Shown here piece after piece: positions 1 to 7,137 of a stretch of 64,000 bases of DNA (position 1 is its first letter; each line of letters starts with the position of its first letter). The notes under the pieces were generated by a model. That model saw only the letters and a program-made list of their open reading frames with translations. It ran no database searches and was not told the origin of the DNA. Location: contig NZ_NKHK02000001.1 of NCBI RefSeq assembly GCF_002224245.2, positions 331,154 through 395,153 on the forward strand, read 5' to 3'. The position numbers were made by a program, and so were the translations under genes. The stretch is from Moraxella sp. VT-16-12. Its GTDB lineage: Bacteria; Pseudomonadota; Gammaproteobacteria; Pseudomonadales; Moraxellaceae.

Positions 1-347
1 CCTTTGGTTTGCACATCTTCAGCTAAGTCATACTGTACGTTATCGGCGGTCAGTTGAGCTTCTGTTTCGCCTTCGTGTTCATGCACCATAATGTGTACAG
101 TTTTATCGCCACATTGGTATTTGTCGCCTGTATGGTCATGGCTGTGGTCGTGAGCATCATGGCTATGGCCATGTTTGTCATCGTGGTCATGGTCTTGGGC
201 GTGTTGTTCTGGTGGTGTGGGTGTGTTATTAGTTTGGGGCGTGGTAACAGGTGTGTCAGTCTTTGCCTCGCTGGGAGTGTCAGCAGGTTTGTTACAGGCA
301 CTTAGCATCAAAGTGGCAATAAGTGTGGGCAATAGAATTTTTTTCAT
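1..347 (-). CDS. His-rich lipoprotein with MliC-like domain start (3' end cut by window edge)
   Basis: The 115 visible residues start MKKILLPTLIATLMLSAC, a lipoprotein signal with the lipidated Cys at position 18. Residues 20-48 are a Pro/Thr/Glu-rich linker. Residues 49-72 form a dense His/Asp tract (HDHDD, HGHSHDAHDHSHDH), which suggests binding of zinc or another transition metal. After it, from about residue 76, YQCGDKTVHIMV...EAQLTADNVQYDL resembles the beginning of the C-type lysozyme inhibitor (MliC/PliC) fold, whose usual pattern is a Cys, a beta strand and a hydrophobic repeat. That assignment is tentative because the domain is truncated at the window edge. The start codon is the only ATG before the signal peptide. 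It could instead be a metal-chaperone lipoprotein without inhibitor activity. Confidence 0.75.
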   Translation of the reverse strand, partial: MKKILLPTLIATLMLSACNKPADTPSEAKTDTPVTTPQTNNTPTPPEQHAQDHDHDDKHGHSHDAHDHSHDHTGDKYQCGDKTVHIMVHEHEGETEAQLTADNVQYDLAEDVQTK

Positions 348-473
348 GGGTGTTATCCGTTGGATTTATTAAGATAAAAGATATATTATAACAAAAAATA
401 CGACAATAAAATAGATTTTTACTTTTTACCTTGCTAATCTTGTATTAAATTTTCTGATAAGGGCAAATAACAA

Positions 474-677
474 ATGATATATCTTGTGATGTTTTTTATT
501 GGGGTTTTTTTGGTGTTGTTACCATTTACTCTGTATTATTGGTGGGATGCTGTTTGTTCAAAAGACATCAAGAGAATCATTTTGATGAGCGTGGTAGTGC
601 TTATTAATGTCATACCGCTTATGGCTGGGGGTTTTATTATGTGGGCGGTGATATTTGGCGGTGTGGTAACTGTCTAA
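474..677 (+). CDS. small hypothetical membrane protein (67 aa)
   Basis: This 67-residue protein is almost entirely hydrophobic. Two transmembrane helices are predicted by eye: residues 2-22 and about 34-62, separated by a short charged loop (CSKDIKR). An AAGGG sequence lies about 10 bases before the ATG, and a terminator-like hairpin follows the stop codon immediately, which supports a real gene. No family is recognised. It is not obviously related to the divergent lipoprotein gene to its left. Confidence 0.55.
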   Translation: MIYLVMFFIGVFLVLLPFTLYYWWDAVCSKDIKRIILMSVVVLINVIPLMAGGFIMWAVIFGGVVTV

Positions 678-717
678 AAAAGCCAAAACCGTTTGGCGAT
701 TAAGGTGTTGGCTTTTT
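675..717. terminator. bidirectional intrinsic terminator
   Basis: AAAAAGCCAAAACC pairs imperfectly with GGTGTTGGCTTTTT, leaving an A-rich start and a T-rich end. It lies between the convergent small membrane-protein gene and ychF and can serve both. Confidence 0.7.
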
Positions 718-740
718 CATTGGTGTTATTTACATGTCAA

Positions 741-1832
741 TCACACATTAAAGCGAAAATGCATGACATCGCCGTCTGCTACGATGTAGGTCTTGCCTTC
801 TAAGCGGTTTTTGCCCGCCGCTGCCGCTCCTTTTTCACCGCCATATTCAATAAAATCATCAAAAGCGATGACCTCAGCACGAATAAAGCCTCGTTCAAAG
901 TCGGTATGAATCACCCCTGCCGCCTCTGGTGCGGTCGCTCCAACAGGTACGGTCCATGCTCGCACTTCTTTGACCCCTGCGGTAAAGTAGGTTTGTAAGT
1001 TAAGCAGCTCATAGCCTGCTCTTATCACACGGTCAAGCCCCGCTTCACTTAACCCCAAGCCTTCCAAAAACTCTGCCTTTTCTTCTTCGTCTAGCTGAGC
1101 GATTTCAGCTTCAATTTGATTGCAAAGTGGCACAACAATGGCGTTTTCGCCCTTGGCAAATTCACGCACTTGGTCTAGGTAGGGATTATTATCAAAGCCA
1201 TCTTCTGACACGTTGGCGATGTACATCACAGGTTTTAGGGTAATCAGCCCATAGCTTTTGATGAGTTTTTTCTCATCGCGATCTAAGTTTGCCATGCGAG
1301 CAGGTTTGCCATCTGCCAAAAACGGCTCAATTTTTTGAAAGACCGCCAAGCACGCTTGGGCGTCTTTGTCGCCACCTTTGGCTTTTTTGGATAAGTTGGT
1401 GATGGCTCGGCTCACCGCTTCTAGGTCAGCTAGGGCAAGCTCGGTATTGATGGTTTCAATGTCAGATAGGGGGTTTACTCGTCCGTCCACATGAATCACA
1501 TTGTCATCATCAAAACAGCGTACCACATGAGCGATGGCGTCCGTTTCACGAATATTTGCCAAAAACTGATTGCCCATGCCTTCGCCTTTGCTTGCCCCTG
1601 CCACAAGTCCTGCAATGTCCACAAACTCCATGCTGGTGGGAATCACTCGCTCAGGTTTGACAATGGCGGCAAGCTGTTTTAGACGTGGGTCAGGCACAGG
1701 CACAATGCCTGTGTTGGGGTCTTTGGTGCAAAAGGGGAAATTTTCAGCGGCAATGCCTGCTTTGGTAAGTGCGTTAAACAGGGTGGATTTGCCAACGTTG
1801 GGTAAGCCTACGATACCACAATTAAAGCCCAT
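741..1832 (-). CDS. ychF: redox-regulated ATPase YchF (OLA1 family)
   Basis: A 363-residue Obg-like P-loop protein of normal family length. The G1 motif GLPNVGKST is at residues 8-16 and the G3 region is DIAG. The G4 position reads NVSE rather than the GTPase-type NKxD, which is the family signature linked to ATP preference. The C-terminal TGS domain includes [12 protein letters not shown] and ends HFRFNV. YchF binds ribosomes and affects translation and oxidative-stress responses. The start is supported by an AAGG sequence about 8 bases upstream and a good promoter further up. It is transcribed alone toward the shared terminator. Confidence 0.96.
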   Translation of the reverse strand: MGFNCGIVGLPNVGKSTLFNALTKAGIAAENFPFCTKDPNTGIVPVPDPRLKQLAAIVKPERVIPTSMEFVDIAGLVAGASKGEGMGNQFLANIRETDAIAHVVRCFDDDNVIHVDGRVNPLSDIETINTELALADLEAVSRAITNLSKKAKGGDKDAQACLAVFQKIEPFLADGKPARMANLDRDEKKLIKSYGLITLKPVMYIANVSEDGFDNNPYLDQVREFAKGENAIVVPLCNQIEAEIAQLDEEEKAEFLEGLGLSEAGLDRVIRAGYELLNLQTYFTAGVKEVRAWTVPVGATAPEAAGVIHTDFERGFIRAEVIAFDDFIEYGGEKGAAAAGKNRLEGKTYIVADGDVMHFRFNV

Positions 1833-1864
1833 GATGATTACCTTAACAATATATAAAATATACC

Positions 1865-1893
1865 ATTATAGCAAATTTGCTGGTTGATTTTAA
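1865..1893 (-). promoter_or_regulatory. sigma70-like promoter of ychF
   Basis: Read on the minus strand, a TATAAT (1865-1870) sits 17 bases downstream of TTAAAA (1888-1893). The -10 is perfect and the -35 weak. It lies about 33 bases upstream of the ychF start codon. Confidence 0.55.
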
Positions 1894-1925
1894 GTGATAT
1901 TGCCAAAGTTTGGTATATTGACTGG

Positions 1926-2483
1926 TTATCTAGGTTTGCTTGTGCAATTATACATACCATTACCAACATTCATACAGGTGGTTTTGATTTGTGGTGGCTG
2001 TATAGAGTAAGCAGGTTGAATGGGTGTGATTGTCGGTGTTTGATACATCATGCTTTGTGTTGCATTATTGTACATTTGGGCTTGTTGATACATGCTGTTG
2101 GCATAGGTATTGGCAAAATTGGATAGTGCTTGGGTGAATTCTTGTGTATTTCTTAGGGCTTGTTGTCTGTCTAAAATTTCACTATGTACATAAGATGAAT
2201 AAGAGCGACATAGATTTGAATTTTTTAAGTCTTGATGTATTTGTTTTTCGTAATTTTCAAAATATTTATTCATGATGTTTTCATCGTACTTATAGTTTTG
2301 TAGACGAGAACGATAAAGGTGCATAGCTTGTGCCACTAGTTCTGGGGATATTAGCCCAGCTTCATCACAAGATTTAAGCACAGCCAAATCTCTGGCAAAA
2401 GCTTGGTGTTGTTGCGGTGTCATCATGGTGGTACAAGCTGTTAATGGCAATAGAATGAGTAAAATCATCATTTTTGTTTTCAT
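1926..2483 (-). CDS. hypothetical lipoprotein (185 aa)
   Basis: The protein starts MKTKMMILLILLPLTAC, a signal peptide with lipobox LTAC and Cys17. The mature part is helical, polar and Gln/Asn/Tyr-rich (residues 25-145), and ends with a Pro/Gln/Thr segment and two Cys. No family is recognised. The upstream in-frame ATG (2504) is less likely: the chosen ATG at 2483 has AAGGTG just ahead of it and starts the signal peptide directly. Its promoter region is shared with a divergent XRE-type regulator gene, with a TATAAT on the minus strand inside an inverted repeat, so regulation by that protein is plausible but unproven. Confidence 0.75.
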   Translation of the reverse strand: MKTKMMILLILLPLTACTTMMTPQQHQAFARDLAVLKSCDEAGLISPELVAQAMHLYRSRLQNYKYDENIMNKYFENYEKQIHQDLKNSNLCRSYSSYVHSEILDRQQALRNTQEFTQALSNFANTYANSMYQQAQMYNNATQSMMYQTPTITPIQPAYSIQPPQIKTTCMNVGNGMYNCTSKPR

Positions 2484-2509
2484 AAAGCACCTTAATTTGG
2501 TCAAAAAAA

Positions 2510-2538
2510 TCCTAAAATGGGATTATACTATTTTAGGA
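2510..2538. promoter_or_regulatory. inverted repeat / candidate operator between lipoprotein and XRE gene
   Basis: TCCTAAAAT (2510-2518) and ATTTTAGGA (2530-2538) form a perfect 9-bp inverted repeat with an 11-bp spacer. The spacer contains TATAAT on the minus strand, the probable -10 of the lipoprotein gene. The repeat lies in the divergent region between that gene and an HTH regulator gene, the usual place for an autoregulated operator. Confidence 0.5.
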
Positions 2539-2578
2539 TAATACTAGCAAGCAATTTATCTAAAATAGCTTGTCTGTT

Positions 2579-2809
2579 ATGAAAACGATTTATCATGACC
2601 GTTATCAGATTTTGATTGCTTGTTTAATACGGGAGCGTAAGCGAGCTAAACTGACCCAGCTACAATTAGCACAAAAACTTAATAAACCCCAATCTTATAT
2701 TGCAAAAATTGAAGCTAGGGATAGAAAATTAGATGTATTGGAATTTGTTATTTTATGCGAGACTGTGGGTGTCTCGCCAAGTGAAATATTGCTCACCATC
2801 TCCACTTAA
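2579..2809 (+). CDS. XRE-family helix-turn-helix regulator (76 aa)
   Basis: A small single-domain DNA-binding protein. Residues about 10-70 match the Cro/C1 HTH pattern: RERKRAKLTQLQLAQKLN, then PQSYIAKIEARDRKLDV and CETVGVSPSEIL. No second sensory domain is present, so it resembles controller-type or phage-type regulators. ATG at 2579 is chosen; an in-frame TTG at 2570 is an alternative, and neither has a clear ribosome-binding site. It is divergent from the lipoprotein gene and faces the broken secreted-protein gene. A 9-bp inverted repeat upstream is a candidate target. Confidence 0.8.
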   Translation: MKTIYHDRYQILIACLIRERKRAKLTQLQLAQKLNKPQSYIAKIEARDRKLDVLEFVILCETVGVSPSEILLTIST

Positions 2810-2848
2810 AACATACATTATTTTGTCAAATTTTTTATCTTATTTGAA

Positions 2849-3200
2849 CTACTTAGGGCGGTGTATGGCATCAAATACCGCTTTTAAACTGCCAATTTGG
2901 CTGTTTTTATCGCCTGCCAAAAAGGTGTGTTTGCCGTTTTGGGTGATTCTAAGACTCAAATTTTGCTCGGTGATTAGGTAGGTAGGGTATTAAATCATAG
3001 TCGCTAAGCTTGCTGTCTTGACTGATGATGGGCTGGCTTTGCCCTTTTTTGTAGATGTGGATTTTGTGTGTGTCGCCATCTGCTTCAATCATTGCATGAT
3101 AATCGTCTGAAAAATGAGCAATGGGATAATGCACAGGATTAGCATGACTAACGTGAGTCAATAGGGTGGCAATACAAAGAGCGATGGCAGATTTTTTCAT
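2849..3200 (-). pseudogene. small secreted protein gene interrupted by a 4-bp frameshift
   Basis: From ATG at 3200 the reading frame gives a signal peptide (MKKSAIALCIATLLTHVSHA, cleavage before NPV) and continues to ...SKLSDYDLIPYL. It then falls out of frame and stops at 2949. The interruption is at three tandem copies of CCTA (plus strand TAGG, 2975-2986). Removing one copy restores an open frame reading ...LIPYLITEQNLSLRITQ... through FLAGDKNSQIGSLKAVF to a TAG at 2849-2851, giving 115 residues. The restored tail looks like real protein sequence. The gene is therefore either a recent pseudogene or switched off by repeat slippage. No family was recognised. Confidence 0.7.
2975..2986. repeat. 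tetranucleotide repeat (TAGG)3 at frameshift
   Basis: Three tandem TAGG units lie inside the broken secreted-protein gene. A change of one unit moves the reading frame, and two units would give a full-length protein. Confidence 0.8.
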
Positions 3201-3349
3201 GGCAGATATGACGGATGGTGAATGGTTGTTTATTTTGTCATCTTTTGGCGGATTTGACAAGATTGATAATTTGTTACAAGTTTATTTCAATTTACCAATC
3301 AATAGTAAATGCGTTGTCAGTTATAATAAACACTTTTATGGGGATAATT

Positions 3350-4711
3350 ATGAACGCAGTATTATTAGCGGTCATCATCATGGTGGGGCTGTCTTTGGCT
3401 CGTGTCCATGTGGTGCTTAGTTTGATTGTGGGAGCAGTGGTGGGCGGATTGCTTGCTGGCTTGCCTTTGGTTGATGTGGAAAATGGGGCGACAGGTGTGC
3501 TGACCCATTTTCAAAACGGCATCAAAGGTGGGGCGGGCATTGCCTTATCTTATGCCATGCTTGGGGCATTTGCCATGGCGATTGCTCATTCTGGCGTGCC
3601 AAAAGCGTTGTCAGATAAGGTGATTGCCAGTGTCAAAAGTGCCAAAGGTGGTGGCATCAAATGGCTGGTGTTTGGGGTGATTGTACTGTTTGCGTGCCTT
3701 AGCCAAAACCTCATCCCCATTCATATTGCGTTTATTTTGCTACTCATTCCACCACTTTTGACGGTGTTTAATGAGCTGCATATTGATAGACGGCTCGTTA
3801 CTTGTTTGATTACCTTTGGGCTTGTCAATACTTATATGTTTATCCCTTATGGCTTTGGGGACATATTTTTAAATGAAATCATCATGGCAAATCTGGCAAG
3901 CTCTGGGCTAGATACCACGGGCATTTCGGTGATGAAAGCGATGGCAATACCTGCTCTTGGTATGGTGCTAGGGCTTTTGGTGGCGATATTTATCAGCTAT
4001 CGCAAACCACGCAGTTATGATAACGCCAAAACACTCGCTGTCAATGCAGACAACACCACCAAAAGTCTTGCGGACAACACACAACATAACAACATGACCT
4101 TTAAAATCATCGTTACGCTTGTTGCTATTTTGGCGGCGTTTGTCATTCAATTAAAAACAGATTCGCTGGTTTTGGGCTCTTTGGCAGGCTTTGCGATATT
4201 TATGGCAACAGGGGTGGTGGGCTGGAATAAGGCAGATGATGTCTTTAATGATGGCATTAAGATGATGGCGATGATTGGCTTTATCATGATTAGTGCCCAA
4301 GGTTTTGCCGAAGTGATGAAAGCCACAGGGCATATTCAGCCACTGGTGGCGTCAGCGGTCAGTGTGTTTGGTGATAACAAAGCTCTGGCAAGTCTTGCCA
4401 TGCTCATTGTGGGGCTGGTGGTTACGATGGGAATTGGTTCGTCTTTTTCTACCGTGCCGATTATTGCCACCATCTATGTGCCACTGTGTATGGCGATGGG
4501 ATTTAGCCCAATGGCGACATTGGCACTGGTGGCAACCGCAGGCGTGCTAGGGGACGCTGGCTCTCCTGCTTCGGATTCTACACTAGGGCCAACCATGGGA
4601 CTCAACGTGGACGGACAGCACGACCACATCAAAGATAGCGTGATACCGACATTTATCCACTATAACATACCGCTCATCATTTTTGGGTGGATGGCTTCAC
4701 TGGTGCTATAA
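3350..4711 (+). CDS. YuiF/NhaC-like Na+/H+ antiporter-family transporter
   Basis: A 453-residue inner-membrane protein with about 11-12 hydrophobic segments from residue 1 to the C-terminus. It resembles the COG2056 group (YuiF-type, NhaC superfamily), often annotated as Na+/H+ antiporter or predicted histidine transporter. Typical pieces are GIALSYAMLGAFAMAIAHSG, SQNLIPIHIAFI and the late GDAGSPASDSTLGPT motif. The substrate cannot be read from sequence. ATG at 3350 is chosen because GGGGAT precedes it by about five bases; the frame is open further upstream to 3215 but that extension is not membrane-like and has no ribosome-binding site. Confidence 0.85.
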   Translation: MNAVLLAVIIMVGLSLARVHVVLSLIVGAVVGGLLAGLPLVDVENGATGVLTHFQNGIKGGAGIALSYAMLGAFAMAIAHSGVPKALSDKVIASVKSAKGGGIKWLVFGVIVLFACLSQNLIPIHIAFILLLIPPLLTVFNELHIDRRLVTCLITFGLVNTYMFIPYGFGDIFLNEIIMANLASSGLDTTGISVMKAMAIPALGMVLGLLVAIFISYRKPRSYDNAKTLAVNADNTTKSLADNTQHNNMTFKIIVTLVAILAAFVIQLKTDSLVLGSLAGFAIFMATGVVGWNKADDVFNDGIKMMAMIGFIMISAQGFAEVMKATGHIQPLVASAVSVFGDNKALASLAMLIVGLVVTMGIGSSFSTVPIIATIYVPLCMAMGFSPMATLALVATAGVLGDAGSPASDSTLGPTMGLNVDGQHDHIKDSVIPTFIHYNIPLIIFGWMASLVL

Positions 4712-4722
4712 GTGTCATCAAT

Positions 4723-4749
4723 AAAAACCCTTAATGTTAAGGGTTTTTT
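4723..4749. terminator. bidirectional intrinsic terminator
   Basis: AAAAACCCTTAA and TTAAGGGTTTTTT form a perfect stem with a two-base loop core, between two convergent genes. Confidence 0.9.
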
Positions 4750-4769
4750 ATGGTCTATATCAAAAGCCA

Positions 4770-5354
4770 TCAAAAACGCATCACGCCTTTTTCTGTGATG
4801 AGCAAATCCACGCCCTTATCCCAAGGGTTTATCATCAATTTTTCTACCACTTGAAAGTGATAACACCAGCCTACCTTGAGCACATTGGGGGCTTTGGCAA
4901 AGGTTCTGTCATAAAATCCACCCCCCATACCCAGTCTGTTTCCGAATTTATCCACTGCCACCAATGGGCAAATGATACAGTCTAATTTATCCGCCGTCAT
5001 TGTCTGTTTTAACAAGGGTTCTTTCATGCCAAGTTTGTGGCGTTTAAGTGGTGTTTTTTTTAAATCATAAAAACAAGGTGCAAACCATAAAGGCTTATCT
5101 TTGCAAGTGATTGGCAAAAAGGGCGTCAAATCATGCTTTTGACAAAACGCCAAAATCGGTGCGGTGGGCAGCTCACCAAATCCATCCAAATACAAACCAA
5201 TAAGGGCATTTTTGGGTAGTAGGGGTAACAGTTTAGGCAAGTGTAAACTGGCTAAAAATGCGTGATATTGGCGTTGTTTTACAGATAGTTTTTTGCGTTG
5301 GTGGCGAATGGTTTGGCGTAAAGTATGGTTTTGAGATTGGGCTAGGGTTGGCAT
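4770..5354 (-). CDS. 5-formyltetrahydrofolate cyclo-ligase
   Basis: The enzyme uses ATP to convert 5-formyl-THF to 5,10-methenyl-THF in the folate pool. The family signature NRLGMGGGFYDRT is near the C-terminus (residues about 141-153), and the N-terminal basic segment LRQTIRHQRKKLS aligns with the usual start of the family. ATG at 5354 gives 194 residues, close to the normal length. In-frame ATGs at 5402 and 5432 would add 16-26 non-conserved residues and run into the fumC promoter and Fur-like box, so they are less likely. No strong ribosome-binding site marks the start. Confidence 0.88.
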   Translation of the reverse strand: MPTLAQSQNHTLRQTIRHQRKKLSVKQRQYHAFLASLHLPKLLPLLPKNALIGLYLDGFGELPTAPILAFCQKHDLTPFLPITCKDKPLWFAPCFYDLKKTPLKRHKLGMKEPLLKQTMTADKLDCIICPLVAVDKFGNRLGMGGGFYDRTFAKAPNVLKVGWCYHFQVVEKLMINPWDKGVDLLITEKGVMRF

Positions 5355-5413
5355 AATATTTTGAAATCTTGTCGGTGTGTTTGTATTGTTTTTTGAAAAC
5401 ATCCATTTTATAA

Positions 5414-5460
5414 AAATGATAATCGTTTTCATTGAAAGATGATAAAAATCATGCTATGCT
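5414..5460 (+). promoter_or_regulatory. fumC promoter with Fur-box-like sequence
   Basis: TTGAAA (5432-5437) and TATGCT (5455-5460) are spaced by exactly 17 bases. Just upstream and touching the -35 is AAATGATAATCGTTTTCATT (5414-5433), which resembles the Fur consensus GATAATGATAATCATTATC. This suggests iron-dependent repression of fumC. Confidence 0.6.
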
Positions 5461-5530
5461 TGATGAGTTACTTTAACGCAAATTTTAAGGTTTGCAACCA
5501 TTGATTTAAAGGTCATACAAGGAAATTATC

Positions 5531-6925
5531 ATGACTCAAACTTATCGTACTGAAAAAGACACCATGGGTGAAGTATCCGTCCCTAGCGATGCCTATTTTG
5601 GGGCACAAACTCAGCGTAGCCGTGAAAACTTTAAAATTGGTGGTGAGACTTTGCCACGCCCTTTGATTCGTGCGATGGCAACTGTCAAAAAAGCCGCTGC
5701 CATCACCAATGCCAGTCTTGGACGTATTGATGATAACCAAAAAACGCTGATTGTACAGGCGTGCGATGAGGTCATCAAAGGCGAGCTTAGCAATGAGTTT
5801 CCGCTTGTTGTTTGGCAGACAGGCTCAGGCACGCAGTCTAATATGAACATGAACGAGGTCATTGCCAACCGAGCCAACGAGATTGCAGGAGCCCCCAAAG
5901 GCACTTATAAGCCTGTGCACCCCAACGACCATGTCAATCACGCCCAATCCACCAATGACAGCTTTCCCACCGCCATTCGTGTGGCAGCAGCGACCGAGAT
6001 AAATCAATCGCTTATTCCTGCGGTGCAAAAATTGCGTGATACTTTGGCGGCAAAATCTGCCGACTTTGCTGACATTGTCAAAATCGGACGGACACATTTA
6101 CAAGATGCCACGCCACTGACGTTGGGACAAGAGTTTAGTGGTTATGTGGCACAGCTAGATTTGGCGTTGGTACGGATTGATAATGCTTTGCAGGGTTTGT
6201 ATCAGTTGCCCCTTGGTGGTACGGCAGTCGGTACAGGACTTAACAGCCACCCTGAGTATGCCGTCAAAGCTGCCGCTGAGCTTGCCAATTTGACAGGGTT
6301 ACCTTTTGTTACTGCTCCCAATAAATTTGAAGCCTTGGCGGCTCGTGATGCCGAAGTGTTTGCCTCGGGGGCGTTAAAGACTTTGGCGGCAAGCCTAAAT
6401 AAAATCGCCAATGACGTGCGTTGGTTGGCAAGTGGTCCACGCTGTGGCTTGGGTGAGCTGACCATTCCAGAGAACGAGCCGGGGTCGTCCATCATGCCAG
6501 GTAAGGTCAATCCCACGCAGTCAGAAGCGATGACCATGGTGGTGGCTCAGGTGATGGGTAATGACGTTACTATCAATATGGCAGGGGCAAGCGGTAATTT
6601 TGAGCTCAACGTCTTTATGCCTGTTATCGGCTATAACTTGCTCCAGTCCATTCGCCTGCTGGCGGACGCTTGCGTGAGCTTTAATGACAATTGTGCGGTG
6701 GGTATTGAGCCTGTGCGTGAAAAAATTGACCACTTTTTGCACAACTCTTTGATGTTGGTTACGGCACTCAATCGCCATGTTGGCTATGAAAATGCCGCCA
6801 AAATCGCCAAAACTGCCTACAAAGAAAACAAAACCTTAAAACAAGTGGCGGTGGAGTTAGGTTTGATGACTGCCGATGAGTTTGATGACTGGGTCAAACC
6901 AAATGAGATGGTATCACCCAAATAA
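5531..6925 (+). CDS. fumC: class II fumarate hydratase
   Basis: A 464-residue TCA-cycle enzyme that interconverts fumarate and malate without an iron-sulfur cluster. The fumarase/aspartase signature [15 protein letters not shown] is at about residues 318-332. Other conserved parts are [13 protein letters not shown], the TNDSFPTA region with catalytic His in the HPNDHVN block, and the [16 protein letters not shown] block. AAGGA lies 8 bases upstream of the ATG. A Fur-like box in the promoter fits known logic in Pseudomonas, where the iron-free fumarase is induced under iron limitation. It is transcribed alone and ends in a clear terminator. Confidence 0.98.
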   Translation: MTQTYRTEKDTMGEVSVPSDAYFGAQTQRSRENFKIGGETLPRPLIRAMATVKKAAAITNASLGRIDDNQKTLIVQACDEVIKGELSNEFPLVVWQTGSGTQSNMNMNEVIANRANEIAGAPKGTYKPVHPNDHVNHAQSTNDSFPTAIRVAAATEINQSLIPAVQKLRDTLAAKSADFADIVKIGRTHLQDATPLTLGQEFSGYVAQLDLALVRIDNALQGLYQLPLGGTAVGTGLNSHPEYAVKAAAELANLTGLPFVTAPNKFEALAARDAEVFASGALKTLAASLNKIANDVRWLASGPRCGLGELTIPENEPGSSIMPGKVNPTQSEAMTMVVAQVMGNDVTINMAGASGNFELNVFMPVIGYNLLQSIRLLADACVSFNDNCAVGIEPVREKIDHFLHNSLMLVTALNRHVGYENAAKIAKTAYKENKTLKQVAVELGLMTADEFDDWVKPNEMVSPK

Positions 6926-6942
6926 GGCAAACTTGCTGATAA

Positions 6943-6972
6943 AAACAAGTCCAATTTGGGCTTGTTTTTTTG
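6943..6972 (+). terminator. intrinsic terminator of fumC
   Basis: AACAAGTCC and GGGCTTGTT form a 9-bp stem (one G-T pair) with an AATTT-type loop, followed by a run of T. Confidence 0.88.
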
Positions 6973-7020
6973 TTTACAAATGTTTTATTGTTGCTGATTT
7001 GTTTTTAGTGAGTAAAGTTA

Positions 7021-7064
7021 TTGACGGTTTTTATAAAATTTAATATAATGATAATAGTTATTAT
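7021..7064 (+). promoter_or_regulatory. promoter and Fur box of the TbpB/TbpA-like operon
   Basis: TTGACG (7021-7026) and TATAAT (7044-7049) are separated by 17 bases, a near-ideal sigma70 promoter. ATAATGATAATAGTTATTAT (7045-7064) overlaps the -10 and the start point and closely resembles the Fur consensus. Iron repression of the operon is expected. Confidence 0.75.
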
Positions 7065-7137
7065 TTGTTATCTCATTATTTTAATTAACCTTGACACCAA
7101 CTTTATTGGTGTTTTTATTCGTTATCGGAGTGTTGTT

